A stretch of 64,000 bases of DNA from Chryseobacterium gregarium DSM 19109 (lineage in GTDB: Bacteria; Bacteroidota; Bacteroidia; Flavobacteriales; Weeksellaceae), in the NCBI RefSeq assembly GCF_000430845.1, contig NZ_KE387264.1, positions 287,268-351,267 on the forward strand, given 5' to 3'. Shown one piece after another: positions 1 through 9,497 of this stretch (the stretch's first letter is position 1; every line of letters starts with the position of its first letter). The translations under genes and the position numbers were made by a program. The notes beneath the pieces were generated by a model. The model did not search any database and was not told the DNA's origin. It saw nothing but the letters and a program-made list of their open reading frames with translations.

Positions 1-1814
1 TGATAATAGTTAAGCTGCGTATAATCCCAGAATTCCCGGTTCGGATAAAGCATCAGAAGGGTAGGCTGCTTGTAAAACTGGCCGTATCCCAAAGTAACAT
101 CCGTTTTCATCGGGAAATTGTTGATCATCAGGTGCGGAAGGTTGTACTGTAAGTTCAATCTCGGTTCCACAAAAACCTTTTTGCTGATGGCATAAGACGG
201 ATCCATTCCCAATTGTCTGGAAAATCTTAAACCGGTATACAAGGTAAATTTGTGCTGGTCTACGGCATAACTCATCTGGTCTCCTAAAAATGCTGCCAGT
301 AAATTAGAAGCAGGGATGTCATTGAACGGCCTCGGCCTTGAATTGGTAAAAGTTGCCGCATACGGTGAATTCATATCGTAAATTAAGCCTCTGCCATTAT
401 TTTTGGAAAACCGCCAGTCTAAACCGGCTTCATAATCATGCGTAACACCAAACATATTCCTGCTTCCTGTAGCCTGAAGAAGTGCTGTGATATCCAGTGG
501 TTTTCCCTCTGTGCTGTACTCGCTAATATAACGCAGTGCCGGGAATACCCCTACATTTTCACCCTGTTCGGTAGCTAATGAAAAAGATCTCGGCCCGGAT
601 AACTGTACCAGTTTGGTCTGGTCAATTTTTTCGAATCCCTGACGGATGGCGGTGTTTAAAATAACCTTATTGAAGACGGAGGATGGATCTAAGCTATACA
701 CGAAGTTGTTGGTAAAGCTGACTCTCGTTCTGGTCTGCTTGTAGCGGTCAATATCGGGAACGCCGTTGTCCGGATCATTTTTTTTAACATCAATATTGGT
801 GGAAAAGTCGATGCCTGAGCGCCATTCCAACGGTTTAGACCAGAGAAAACCCTTTTTTCTTGAACGGATGGAGGCCGTAGCACGCTTGTAATTTTCAAAA
901 TCATCCGTAGGGTTTGCCTTAGAATCCAGAAAGTCTGCGCCGGCACTGATCTGCCAGCTGTCGGTAATCTTAAAGCCTTTTCCTACATAATACTGTTTGC
1001 TGAAGCCGTCTGCTTTAAACCTTGCCTGCAAAGGGGAGGCTCCGATTTTCCTTTCAATTTTTATCAGGCCTGAAGTCAGGTCCCCGTATGATGCAGAGGG
1101 GATCCCGCGGATGATTTCAACCCTTTCAATGTCATTGGTTGAGATCGTTCTCATGTCAACTCCTGTGGTTGCCGTTTCTCTGGCTTGGGGTGAATAGCCG
1201 AACTGTGATCTATCTAAAGAAACCTGCATGTCTGCATTGGAATTGATGACATTCCCGTCAACCATAAACTGCACACCGAGAGATGAGGTGTCGTACTGTC
1301 CGGGTCCGTTGCTCAGGTCACCTCGGTTTTCGCGGATGATGGGCCTGTTGTTAATACTCAGGGCAGGGGTCTTTGCCAATCCTCCCGGAAGAAGCTCCAT
1401 CAGATCTGAAAAGCTTGACGGCTGCAAATGCTCCATTGCCTTGCGGTCTATTACAGACTTTGTCGTGAGTCCTGTGCTCTCTTTCGAAAACATCACCACT
1501 TCCTCAAGTCTGTCTATTGCCTGGAGCTGGACATTCAGCGTTTTTGGAACATCTACATTCACATCCAGTTCTTTTTCCTGGTAATTTGAATGCATGATTA
1601 TAATGTGATGCCTCCCCTTGCTTAAAAAAAGGATAGCATCTCCTTTCTCATTGGTGACTGATGAATTTTCGGTGCTTTTTACAGAAACACCGCCGAGTTC
1701 CTGCTGGTTTTCAGCGGAGGTATGAATGATGAGCTGTATTTTCTCACTTTGGGAGAATAAAAGTAAGGTGCCGAAAGGCAATAAGAATAAAAATGATAAA
1801 ATCCTGAGTGTCAT
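1..1814 (-). CDS. TonB-dependent receptor, C-terminus cut by window edge
   Basis: Outer-membrane beta-barrel receptor that takes up a ligand using TonB energy; the ligand cannot be told from sequence. The frame is open from the ATG at 1814 to base 3, about 604 codons, and the barrel end lies outside the window. Visible in order: a short signal peptide (residues 1 to about 22), a carboxypeptidase-regulatory-like beta-sandwich (about 25-100), a plug domain (about 110-240, with the typical RVEIIRGIPSASYG stretch) and many alternating barrel strands. The start is supported by a signal peptide and a TAnnTTTG box 30 bases upstream. It stands alone here, with no SusD-like partner in view. Missing from the track-sized ORFs only because it runs off the edge. 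Confidence 0.9.
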   Translation of the reverse strand, partial: MTLRILSFLFLLPFGTLLLFSQSEKIQLIIHTSAENQQELGGVSVKSTENSSVTNEKGDAILFLSKGRHHIIIMHSNYQEKELDVNVDVPKTLNVQLQAIDRLEEVVMFSKESTGLTTKSVIDRKAMEHLQPSSFSDLMELLPGGLAKTPALSINNRPIIRENRGDLSNGPGQYDTSSLGVQFMVDGNVINSNADMQVSLDRSQFGYSPQARETATTGVDMRTISTNDIERVEIIRGIPSASYGDLTSGLIKIERKIGASPLQARFKADGFSKQYYVGKGFKITDSWQISAGADFLDSKANPTDDFENYKRATASIRSRKKGFLWSKPLEWRSGIDFSTNIDVKKNDPDNGVPDIDRYKQTRTRVSFTNNFVYSLDPSSVFNKVILNTAIRQGFEKIDQTKLVQLSGPRSFSLATEQGENVGVFPALRYISEYSTEGKPLDITALLQATGSRNMFGVTHDYEAGLDWRFSKNNGRGLIYDMNSPYAATFTNSRPRPFNDIPASNLLAAFLGDQMSYAVDQHKFTLYTGLRFSRQLGMDPSYAISKKVFVEPRLNLQYNLPHLMINNFPMKTDVTLGYGQFYKQPTLLMLYPNREFWDYTQLNYY

Positions 1815-1843
1815 TATTTTAGTTTTCTAAAACCAATCAGCCG

Positions 1844-1851
1844 CAAAAATA
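1844..1851 (-). promoter_or_regulatory. Promoter -7 box for the TonB-dependent receptor
   Basis: Reads TATTTTTG on the minus strand, a full match to the Bacteroidota -7 consensus TAnnTTTG. Start of transcription would be near 1837, giving a leader of about 23 bases. No TTG is found 17-23 bases upstream, so the -33 element is weak or absent. Confidence 0.4.
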
Positions 1852-1940
1852 GAAATTTAATTCATGGATCTACATTTTATTTAGAACAAATTAAAATAAC
1901 TGATAAAAATCATTGTTGATGGGCCTTAAGACTTATTCTG

Positions 1941-1997
1941 ATAAAAACTTATGCTAATTCAAGAGAATCTTAATATTTTCTTGAATTAGCATAAGTT
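1941..1997 (-). terminator. Strong intrinsic terminator after the beta-galactosidase gene
   Basis: A perfect 19-base inverted repeat (1946-1964 with 1979-1997, starting AACTTATGCTAATTC) with a 14-base loop. On the minus strand the hairpin is followed by a run of five T, 78 bases beyond the beta-galactosidase stop codon. It also separates that gene from the TonB receptor downstream. Confidence 0.8.
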
Positions 1998-2074
1998 AAA
2001 AATTTACAACGGGTAAAATTGAAAAATCTGCCCGAAAGACCTGGACATCTAAACGCTTTCAGGCAGGGTAAAGT

Positions 2075-5000
2075 TTATTTTTCGCTCAGCAGACTGACCG
2101 TATAGCCGTAACTGTATTTTTTGTCGAGCAGGCGGTATTCCTCATGCGGATAGGCACCCCAGCTGTCATCACCGCCAAGCCCCCGTTGCTTAAGGTCAAT
2201 GTTTAAAAACACCTGATGCCTTCGCGGCAAATCTGTAGGATGCTGCTGCTTTTTGGTCAGACCCGGATCTAGATCTTCTACACTATGGTTAATGGTAGTG
2301 AAAGCAATAGGCTGGATACCTTCCACCTTTATTCCGTTGCCCGATTCATCGGTCAGCGTAAACCAGCGGACATCAGTTTTATTGCCGCTCTCCTGCGGGC
2401 GGATGTATCCTTTGTAATACTGGTTCTCTACCTTATCCTGATAGATTCCGACAAGAGAGCTGCTGTTCCGGTCGGTATAATTTTCGTACGGGCCTCTTCC
2501 ATAATAGCTCAGGTTATGATAGCTGCCGGGTAATGTGCTGCGCATTCCGAAGCGCGGCAGTTCAGGAAGCTCTTTACCGGTCATATCCATTGTTGAGGTC
2601 AGCTGTATGTCACCGTTGTTACGGATGAAATAATTAATTTGGTAAGGCACATCGATGCCGGCCAGCTGCCATTCGACCTGGATGCCTATTCCGTTTTCAG
2701 TCTGTTCTGCCACCGTAACCTTTATTAATCTTTTCTGGTCATGGGCAGAGCGCCAAAGTCCCAATTTTGAAGGCATGCCGTTTCCGAAATCATTATCGGT
2801 AGGTGCCCTCCAGAAATACGGTTCCGGGAAATTATTGAAATTGCTGTTGTTCTTGCTGTATCGAGTAAATTTTCCTTTTTGCAGATCAAATTCACCTTTT
2901 ACGTCACCCGCAGTGAAACTCAGCTTTTTATCATCCTTTGTGATGACTAATCTTGGAGCTGCAGCAGCCTCTTTATCAAAATAAGAACCTGCATAACCGA
3001 ACTGCTCTTTGGCGATCTCTGCTCCGGCAGGCAGCATTTCTGTCGCGGTTTTCGTATAGGCATACAGGTTCAGGAAATACTCCGTTCCCGCAGCCGATTT
3101 GTATCGGGGAAGGTTAAGCTTCAGGTTTTTTGACTGATGAGGAGCGAGTTGAACATCAAATGCACCTTCATTGACTTTTTCGCCATTCTTCAGCAGTTCC
3201 CATTTAAATACATATTGGTTCAGGTTGGTAAAATCGAAGATATTTTCAATAGTAACCAATCCTTTGCTCAGGTCTTTTGCCGTAAAGATCACATTCTGAT
3301 ACATTTTTTTCACCTCATAAGCACCGGGGTCAGGCGTGCGGTCGGAACTGATGATCCCATCGGCAATGCCATTTTCATCATTCTGCCGGTAAAATCCACC
3401 CAGATCACCGCCATAAGCCCAGAATGGCTTACCGTTGGCATCTTTGGTTTTAATGCCCTGATCTACCCAATCCCAGATGAACCCGCCCTGCATATTCCTG
3501 CTTTTCCGCATAATGTCAAAATAGGCCTGCATATTACCATTGCTGTTGCCCATGGCGTGTGAATATTCGCACATGATGTAAGGCCTTGTTTTAGTGGTAT
3601 CGGCAGCATACTTTTTCATATCGGCGATACGCGGGTACATCGGAGCTACAATATCGGTATTCCAGTCTTGCCCGGCCTGTTCAAACTGTACCGGCCTGGA
3701 AGCGTCCCGGCTTTTGATCCATTTGTAATTATCGTGGAATACAGGTCCGTTGCCACATTCATTGCCCAGGGACCAGATAATAATGGAGGCGTGGTTTTTG
3801 TCACGCTCCACCATTCTTACAATCCTGTCCGTGTGTGCCGGTACCCATTCCGGAAGGTAGGCCGGGTGTACCGTTTTGTCAAACCCGCCCTGCAGTTCCG
3901 CACCCATACCATGAGTCTCGATATTCGCTTCATCAACGAGGTACAAGCCATATTGATCACACAGCTTATACCACAGCGGATCGTTCGGATAATGGGAAAG
4001 CCGCACAGCATTGATGTTCAGTTCTTTCATTAGTTTTATGTCTTTCAGCATTAATGCTTTCGTGGTGGTATGGCCTGTGACATCATCGTGCTCATGGCGG
4101 TTTACCCCGTGGACGGAGACCGGCATTCCATTAACCAGAAGTCTTGCCTTCCTAATCTCTACTTTACGGAATCCTATTTTTGAAGCAATAGTGCTGATTG
4201 CTGTTCCATTTTGATCTTTAAGGGTGAGTACACAATCATATAAATTGGGTGTTTCGGCATTCCATTTCAATGGGTTTTTAATGGTCGACTGGAATTTCAG
4301 GGTTTGAATGCTGTCTGCATTTACACTGAATTTTTCCTGTTTGTTATAAATGGCTTTTCCTGATTTGTCCAGCAGGCTGAGTGTTAAGCTGCCGCCTTTA
4401 AGGTCATTCCCTTTGAATTTGCGGAGATCGATATCGGCGCTGAACAGTCCATTGGTGTATTTGGCATCAAGATCTGCTTTGAGGAAGAAATCCCATATCG
4501 CCAGCTTTGGTAAGGCATACAGGTAAACGTCCCGCTCCAGTCCGCTCAGACGCCAGAAATCCTGATCTTCAAGATAGCTCCCGTCGTGCCACCGGAATAC
4601 CTGTATGGCGAGCAGGTTTTGTCCTTTTTTCAGGTATTTGCTGATGTTAAATTCCGCAGGGGTCTTGGAAGCCTTGGTCATCCCGACTTTCTCCCCGTTT
4701 ACATAAATAAATGCACATCCTGAAATAGAGCCAAAATGAAGCAATACTTCTTTCTGATCCCAGTTTTCCGGTATGGTAAATGTTTTTCGGTATGTGCCTA
4801 CAGGGTTGTCCGGACCTATGAACGGCGGGGTTCTGGGATGCGGATAGGTGACATTGGTATAGATGGGGATGCCGAAACCGTTCAGTTCCCAATTGGAAGG
4901 TACGGTCAAATTTGCCCATCCGGAATCGTTGAGTGTAGTTTTGTAGAAATCGGCAGGCCTGTCTTTATACTGGTCGGTATAGCTGAATTTCCACTGCCCG

Positions 5001-5215
5001 TTAAGGGATTTATAATGATCGGATTTGGTATAATCATCGGAAAGGGCGTCCTGCTGACGATCGAAGGATACGAAGGTGACATGCGGTTTTTCTTTTCCCT
5101 GATCAATAAGCTTAGGATTCTCCCAGTCGTTGTTTTGTGCCGTAGCCGAAACAGAGAAGAAAAAGGGCAGGAATACTACCGTTAATGTTTTTAAATTCAT
5201 AATAGAAGTCTTCAT
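2075..5215 (-). CDS. Glycoside hydrolase family 2 beta-galactosidase, secreted
   Basis: Large GH2 enzyme of the LacZ type that hydrolyses terminal beta-galactosides. Domain order fits LacZ: sugar-binding jelly roll (about 60-230), immunoglobulin-like domain (about 240-350), TIM barrel (about 355-650) and beta-galactosidase small chain (about 770-1045). The acid/base glutamate is seen in WSLGNE (about residue 486) and the nucleophile in CEYSHAMGNSNG (about residue 550). Unlike E. coli LacZ it carries an N-terminal signal peptide ending near ATAQ, so it acts in the periplasm or on the surface. I chose the ATG at 5215; the reading frame continues to a GTG at 5257, but that start would lie inside a promoter-like sequence. 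An ATG at 5200 is also possible. No sugar transporter is adjacent. Confidence 0.93.
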   Translation of the reverse strand: MKTSIMNLKTLTVVFLPFFFSVSATAQNNDWENPKLIDQGKEKPHVTFVSFDRQQDALSDDYTKSDHYKSLNGQWKFSYTDQYKDRPADFYKTTLNDSGWANLTVPSNWELNGFGIPIYTNVTYPHPRTPPFIGPDNPVGTYRKTFTIPENWDQKEVLLHFGSISGCAFIYVNGEKVGMTKASKTPAEFNISKYLKKGQNLLAIQVFRWHDGSYLEDQDFWRLSGLERDVYLYALPKLAIWDFFLKADLDAKYTNGLFSADIDLRKFKGNDLKGGSLTLSLLDKSGKAIYNKQEKFSVNADSIQTLKFQSTIKNPLKWNAETPNLYDCVLTLKDQNGTAISTIASKIGFRKVEIRKARLLVNGMPVSVHGVNRHEHDDVTGHTTTKALMLKDIKLMKELNINAVRLSHYPNDPLWYKLCDQYGLYLVDEANIETHGMGAELQGGFDKTVHPAYLPEWVPAHTDRIVRMVERDKNHASIIIWSLGNECGNGPVFHDNYKWIKSRDASRPVQFEQAGQDWNTDIVAPMYPRIADMKKYAADTTKTRPYIMCEYSHAMGNSNGNMQAYFDIMRKSRNMQGGFIWDWVDQGIKTKDANGKPFWAYGGDLGGFYRQNDENGIADGIISSDRTPDPGAYEVKKMYQNVIFTAKDLSKGLVTIENIFDFTNLNQYVFKWELLKNGEKVNEGAFDVQLAPHQSKNLKLNLPRYKSAAGTEYFLNLYAYTKTATEMLPAGAEIAKEQFGYAGSYFDKEAAAAPRLVITKDDKKLSFTAGDVKGEFDLQKGKFTRYSKNNSNFNNFPEPYFWRAPTDNDFGNGMPSKLGLWRSAHDQKRLIKVTVAEQTENGIGIQVEWQLAGIDVPYQINYFIRNNGDIQLTSTMDMTGKELPELPRFGMRSTLPGSYHNLSYYGRGPYENYTDRNSSSLVGIYQDKVENQYYKGYIRPQESGNKTDVRWFTLTDESGNGIKVEGIQPIAFTTINHSVEDLDPGLTKKQQHPTDLPRRHQVFLNIDLKQRGLGGDDSWGAYPHEEYRLLDKKYSYGYTVSLLSEK

Positions 5216-5232
5216 GGTATAAGTTTGATAAG

Positions 5233-5260
5233 TAAATTTACATAAAAATATGATCACAAA
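5233..5260 (-). promoter_or_regulatory. Possible promoter of the beta-galactosidase gene
   Basis: On the minus strand TTTG (5257-5260), 16 bases, then TAAATTTA (5233-5240), close to TTTG/TAnnTTTG but with one mismatch and short spacing. It lies 18 bases before the ATG at 5215, which argues against the upstream GTG start. Confidence 0.3.
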
Positions 5261-5398
5261 TATGAGGCTGCGGCATGATTAATTCGGAAGAGTTTATCTG
5301 AAAAAAATTGGATATATTTCTATTTTTTCAGTTTGATCCTTGAAATTATTTTTGAATAAGACAGCGTGTATTATTAAAAACAAGTAAGTAGAAGTGAA

Positions 5399-6715
5399 TT
5401 ACTCTACAAACCAAATCTCGAAACGGCTTCCCTGTTCCAAAGGTTTGTAATTCAGATATCCTTTATGAGCTTCGATGATGCTTTTGCTGAGGGTCAGACC
5501 AATTCCCGAACCGCTGAGCCGGGTTGTGAAAAACGGAAGGAAAATTTTGTCTTTGATTTCATTTGAAATGCCGATCCCGTTATCTTCCACACTTAAAAGA
5601 ATCCGTTTATTGAAAGTTTTGATTTCTGTTCTGATAATTTTTTCTGACCGGTCTGCAACAGCATACATGGCGTTCAAATATAAATTAATTAAACATCGCT
5701 CAATCATTTTCCGGTCGGCAGAAACCATCTGGTTTTCCAACGAATTAATGACCGTAATCGTATTCTTTTCAAATTCAGGTTTCAGGAAACGGAGTGCCGA
5801 TTCAACAATATCCTTCACAGAAACGGTTTTGAAAACCGGTTTCGGCAGTTCGGCAACCTGTCGGTAATCGTCTACAAAATTCAGCAATTGTTTGGATTTT
5901 GAATTGATGATCATCAGGCTTTCCTTCATTTCCTGCTGGTCTTCTTTTTCAACCCTATCCTGGTTGGCAATATATTCCAGATTCTGGATCAGACTGTTTA
6001 CCGGGGTTAAAGTATTGAGCAGTTCGTGCGAGATTACCTTCATCAGATTGTTCCAGGCGAGCTTTTCTTTTTGCTCAATGATTTTCTGGACAGACTCCAG
6101 ACTGATGATGCAGAATCGGTTTTTAATATTCTGCACTTTTTTAGTCCGCAGGGAAAATGACTGTTTCACATTTTCATTGATCGAAATATCGAAGAATTCC
6201 TGTGAGTTTTCGTAATGGGTCTGCTCAATAATCTGATAAAAATCGGGTGCTTTGGCTTGATATAATTCCCAGGAATTGTATTTTGGAATCTGCAATATTT
6301 CCAGAAAAACAGGATTTACATAAAAAATTTCCCATTCGTGGTCTTTTTCAGAAAGAATCATCAATCCTATTTCCAATTGATTCAGAATCTCTTCGTAAAG
6401 AAGCTTGTAAGAAGATAGAGACAGATGTTCTTCCTTGCTTTGATAATACAGTTTTACGGTATTGTGAACCAGATCATTCTCTTCGGTTTCGGGGAAAAGA
6501 GAAAAGTCTTTTTTCCGGATGGCCAGCAAGAGTTTTTCAGTTTTCTGAATATAAGATAAGGCAAAATTCTGAGCCAGAATAATGCTGCCGATACCCATTA
6601 CGGTAAATAAGCCGAAGTTGATCCACTGATGCTTAGAGTAAAAATGAAAGGCAAAGATCCCGCTGATAACCGTCAGCAGAATAAATAATAACCCGATAAC
6701 TTGTTGTTTTTTCAT
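5399..6715 (-). CDS. Sensor histidine kinase (NtrY-like) of the efflux locus
   Basis: Membrane sensor kinase, 438 residues. Two N-terminal membrane segments (about 5-28 and 32-52) precede a cytoplasmic PAS-like region (about 100-200), a HisKA dimerisation domain with the phospho-accepting His at about 230 (SHELLNTLTP) and a HATPase domain with N, G1 and G2 boxes (DNGIGI, GSGIGLTLS). The start is the ATG at 6715; the open frame goes two codons further to a TTG. It lies downstream of the sigma-54 response regulator with a 106-base gap and the same orientation, so the two are the likely cognate pair. The periplasmic loop is almost absent, so the signal is probably sensed in or near the membrane or inside the cell. 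Confidence 0.88.
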   Translation of the reverse strand: MKKQQVIGLLFILLTVISGIFAFHFYSKHQWINFGLFTVMGIGSIILAQNFALSYIQKTEKLLLAIRKKDFSLFPETEENDLVHNTVKLYYQSKEEHLSLSSYKLLYEEILNQLEIGLMILSEKDHEWEIFYVNPVFLEILQIPKYNSWELYQAKAPDFYQIIEQTHYENSQEFFDISINENVKQSFSLRTKKVQNIKNRFCIISLESVQKIIEQKEKLAWNNLMKVISHELLNTLTPVNSLIQNLEYIANQDRVEKEDQQEMKESLMIINSKSKQLLNFVDDYRQVAELPKPVFKTVSVKDIVESALRFLKPEFEKNTITVINSLENQMVSADRKMIERCLINLYLNAMYAVADRSEKIIRTEIKTFNKRILLSVEDNGIGISNEIKDKIFLPFFTTRLSGSGIGLTLSKSIIEAHKGYLNYKPLEQGSRFEIWFVE

Positions 6716-6821
6716 GTACAATTCAGATTTTGAACCATAGAATTCTATCCTTTTTTAAACCGTTTTTCCGGAACTGAATTTCCGTGTAGATTTTAACTTC
6801 GGACTTTCATTCCCAGACCCT

Positions 6822-8165
6822 TTATAATTCAAATTTTTCCATTCTTCGGTACAGTGCCGCTCTTGATAATCCGAGATCTTCTGCAGCAAGAGAAATATTT
6901 CCCCGGTGTTTTTTTAATGCTTTTCTGATGAGCATTTCTTCCATTTCCTCAATGTTGAGGTTGATGACCGGCTTTTCAGATTCTTCATCCTGAGGCATTA
7001 ATAATTTCAGATTTTTCTCGTTGGAAAGGATTATGCTTCTTTCGATGCAATGGTCCAGTTCGCGGATATTTCCCGGCCAGGAATACATGGTGAGTTCATT
7101 AATTAAAGATTCATTCAAAGCTAAATCTGATTTATGATATTTCTGTTTGTACTTCTCAAGGAAATAATCGGCTAAAGTCGGAATATCTTCCAAACGTTCC
7201 CTCAGACTCGGGATCTGAAGTTCAACGGTATTAATCCTGTAATAGAGGTCTTTCCTGAAACGGTTTTCTGCAACTGCTTTTTTGAGATTTTCATTGGTCG
7301 CAAAAATAAACCGTACGTCCAGATTCCGTTCCTTATTTTCTCCGATTCTCGTTAACTTCCTGTTTTGGATCAGGCTCAATAATTTGGTTTGAAGATGAAG
7401 CGGGAGATTCCCGATTTCATCCAGGAAAACCGTTCCGTTCTGTGCATTTTCAATTTTACCGGAGTAATCCTGATTGGCATCGGTAAAAGCACCTTTTTTA
7501 TAACCGAACAATTCTGCTTCAAAAAGGTTTTCGGAAAGGCTTCCCAGATCAATGTGGACAAAAGGCTGGTTTTTCCTTTCCGATAATTCGTGAATGTGTT
7601 CCGCAAGAACATATTTTCCCGTTCCGTTTTCTCCTAAAAGTAAAATATTGGCGTCTGTCGGAGCCACTTTTGTGATCTGGCCCATCACTTCCTGCATTGC
7701 AAATGACTGTGTATCCAATTGATATTGAGTGGTTTTGATGCTGACGTTTTCCCATTGGTTCAGTTTTTTATTTTTCCGGGAAACATCAACGGCGAGATTG
7801 ACGGAAGCATATAATTTCTCATTGTTCCAGGGTTTCAGGATAAAATCGGAAGCCCCGTTTTTCAAGGCTTCCACAGCCAGTTCCACTTCGCCGTACGCCG
7901 TCATCAGAATAATAGGAAGGTGAGGTTCCAGGGTTTTGATTTCATTCATCCAGTACAGTCCGTCCTGTCCGTTTTCAAAGCCTTTCCGGAAATTCATATC
8001 CAAAAGAACCGTATCAACTTGTTGTTCGGCTAAAAACTTCAGAATATTTTTTGGCTGACTGAGACAACTGACTTCTGTGAAGAATTTCTTGAGCCAGACT
8101 CTCGCCGAAAATAAAATATCCTCGTCATCATCAACAATTAAAATATGAGCTTCTTTTTTTCGCAT
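6822..8165 (-). CDS. Sigma-54-dependent response regulator, NtrC family
   Basis: DNA-binding activator of sigma-54 RNA polymerase, about 447 residues: receiver domain (phospho-acceptor Asp at about 56, in LLDMNF), AAA+ domain (Walker A GENGTGK, sigma-54 contact loop GAFTDA in place of the classic GAFTGA, Walker B near GTVFLDEIG), and a C-terminal Fis-type helix-turn-helix (about 405-447). I use the ATG at 8165; a TTG lies four codons upstream. It follows the YhcG-like gene by 18 bases and precedes the kinase. Its likely target is the sigma-54 promoter at 9449-9465, with the two 16-base repeats at 9350-9386 as binding sites; that link is inference from position. Confidence 0.92.
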   Translation of the reverse strand: MRKKEAHILIVDDDEDILFSARVWLKKFFTEVSCLSQPKNILKFLAEQQVDTVLLDMNFRKGFENGQDGLYWMNEIKTLEPHLPIILMTAYGEVELAVEALKNGASDFILKPWNNEKLYASVNLAVDVSRKNKKLNQWENVSIKTTQYQLDTQSFAMQEVMGQITKVAPTDANILLLGENGTGKYVLAEHIHELSERKNQPFVHIDLGSLSENLFEAELFGYKKGAFTDANQDYSGKIENAQNGTVFLDEIGNLPLHLQTKLLSLIQNRKLTRIGENKERNLDVRFIFATNENLKKAVAENRFRKDLYYRINTVELQIPSLRERLEDIPTLADYFLEKYKQKYHKSDLALNESLINELTMYSWPGNIRELDHCIERSIILSNEKNLKLLMPQDEESEKPVINLNIEEMEEMLIRKALKKHRGNISLAAEDLGLSRAALYRRMEKFEL

Positions 8166-8183
8166 TTCTTTATTCAATAAAAA

Positions 8184-9239
8184 TTAAAGCAGTTTTTTAC
8201 GTTCAAAACGTTCTTTTGCTTCTATGAGAGCGGTATGTAGTTTTCTTTCCAGTTCTTTTTTGGAAGGCAGTTGTGTCCAGTATTCGGCGACCATAATCCC
8301 GTCTTTGTGCATTTCCAGGAGTTCCACCTGTTCTTTGCTGCTTTCGGCGCAAAGTATCAGTCCGATTGGGGTTTCTTCGCCTTCCTGACGTTCGTTTTTA
8401 TTGAGCCATTTCAGGTATAATTCCATTTGGCCTTTGTGTTTTGCCTGGAATTTCCCCAGCTTGAGTTCTATGGCAACCAATCTTTTTAATGACCGATGGT
8501 AGAATAACAAATCAAGATAAAAGTCTTCTCCGTCTATGATCATTCGCTTCTGGCGTTCTACAAATGCAAACCCTTTCCCTAATTCTAAAATAAATTTTTC
8601 CAATTCGTGGAGAATAGCTGTTTCGATGTCTTTTTCAAGATAGCCGTTTTGCAGTCCGAGGAAATCCAGAAGATAGGGGTCTTTGAATGTGTTGATGGGG
8701 AAATTGTCGTTTTGCTTTGCCTGAATGTTGGCGATTTCAGTTCTTTCAAAGGCTTTATTGGCAATCTGTTTCCGGAGTTCTCTTACACCAAGTGTTTCAT
8801 TAATTGCCAATTGCGCATAAAATTGCTTTGCTTGCTCTGATTTCAAAGGAATTAAAACTAAAAAATGCGACCAAGTCAATTGTCGTGACAGTGTAACGAC
8901 AATTTGCATATCAGAAAAAATATCGGCAAACTGCATCATTCTTCTCACATTTTTTTCCGTAAAATTACGTCCGTAAGTATGTTCCAATTGTGCCGACACT
9001 GTCGGCACAATTTGTTTTCCATATTCCGCTCTTTGGTTTTGCAGGATGTCATCATTGATGCGTTTGCCAACCTGCCAAAACAAAATGGTAAGCGTGCTGT
9101 TCGCCTGCATTGCCACCTGATGACGGTTTTGTTCTATCAGTTCTAATAAGTCGGTAAATAGTTTTTCGCTGGGAAATCCTATTTGATGAGCTGGGGATTC
9201 TGTGTTCTTTATTTTTTTAGCCATAGTTTTAATCATCAT
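8184..9239 (-). CDS. YhcG/DUF1016 family protein with PDDEXK nuclease domain
   Basis: 351 residues. The N-terminal part (about 20-190) matches the DUF1016 winged-helix-like region of the YhcG family, with the typical VGKRINDDILQNQRAEYG stretch. The C-terminal part (about 200-335) is a PDDEXK nuclease fold: YLDLLFYHR followed by IELKLGKF supplies the D and ExK residues. The family is thought to act on DNA or on broken replication or recombination structures and is common near mobile or defence genes; the precise role is unknown. Starts at 9239, 9236 or 9224 are all ATG. It ends 18 bases before the response-regulator start, so the three minus-strand genes can share one transcript although nothing in the family suggests a role in efflux. 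Confidence 0.85.
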   Translation of the reverse strand: MMIKTMAKKIKNTESPAHQIGFPSEKLFTDLLELIEQNRHQVAMQANSTLTILFWQVGKRINDDILQNQRAEYGKQIVPTVSAQLEHTYGRNFTEKNVRRMMQFADIFSDMQIVVTLSRQLTWSHFLVLIPLKSEQAKQFYAQLAINETLGVRELRKQIANKAFERTEIANIQAKQNDNFPINTFKDPYLLDFLGLQNGYLEKDIETAILHELEKFILELGKGFAFVERQKRMIIDGEDFYLDLLFYHRSLKRLVAIELKLGKFQAKHKGQMELYLKWLNKNERQEGEETPIGLILCAESSKEQVELLEMHKDGIMVAEYWTQLPSKKELERKLHTALIEAKERFERKKLL

Positions 9240-9349
9240 TCCAATTAGCGCTCAGCTTTAAATTTAATATTTTAAATAGTATTACATTGTTCCGAATACG
9301 TATTAAATATAAAATCATTGATCAATGGTCATTCATTATTTATAAAAAT

Positions 9350-9386
9350 TGTCCGTTTTCGTACAAATGGTGTCCGATAATGAACA
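9350..9386. promoter_or_regulatory. Twin 16-base repeats, likely activator sites of the NtrC-type regulator
   Basis: Two copies of TGTCCGnnnnnGnACA, at 9350-9365 (TGTCCGTTTTCGTACA) and 9371-9386 (TGTCCGATAATGAACA). Each is a partial palindrome and their starts are 21 bases apart, two helical turns, so they face the same side. They lie 65 bases upstream of the sigma-54 -24 element, the usual place for NtrC-type enhancers. Confidence 0.6.
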
Positions 9387-9448
9387 GTCTTAAAATTAAC
9401 AAAATCATATTTAACCACATTTTCAGGAGGTTACCTGTTGATAAATCT

Positions 9449-9465
9449 CTGGCACCTGCATTGTG
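9449..9465 (+). promoter_or_regulatory. Sigma-54 (RpoN) promoter of the efflux operon
   Basis: Reads CTGGCACCTGCATTGTG. The -24 half TGGCAC is exact and, after five bases, TTG matches the -12 half (consensus TTGCA; here TTGTG, so the -12 GC is GT). The GG-to-GT spacing is the required 10 bases. Transcription would begin near 9475, about 23 bases before the first efflux gene. Confidence 0.7.
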
Positions 9466-9497
9466 TAATAGTCTGTAAGTAAATAGGTTATCTGAAT

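Noticed and set aside
5215..5257. GTG start of the beta-galactosidase at 5257
   Set aside because: It would place the start inside a promoter-like element and add a polar stretch before a normal signal peptide.
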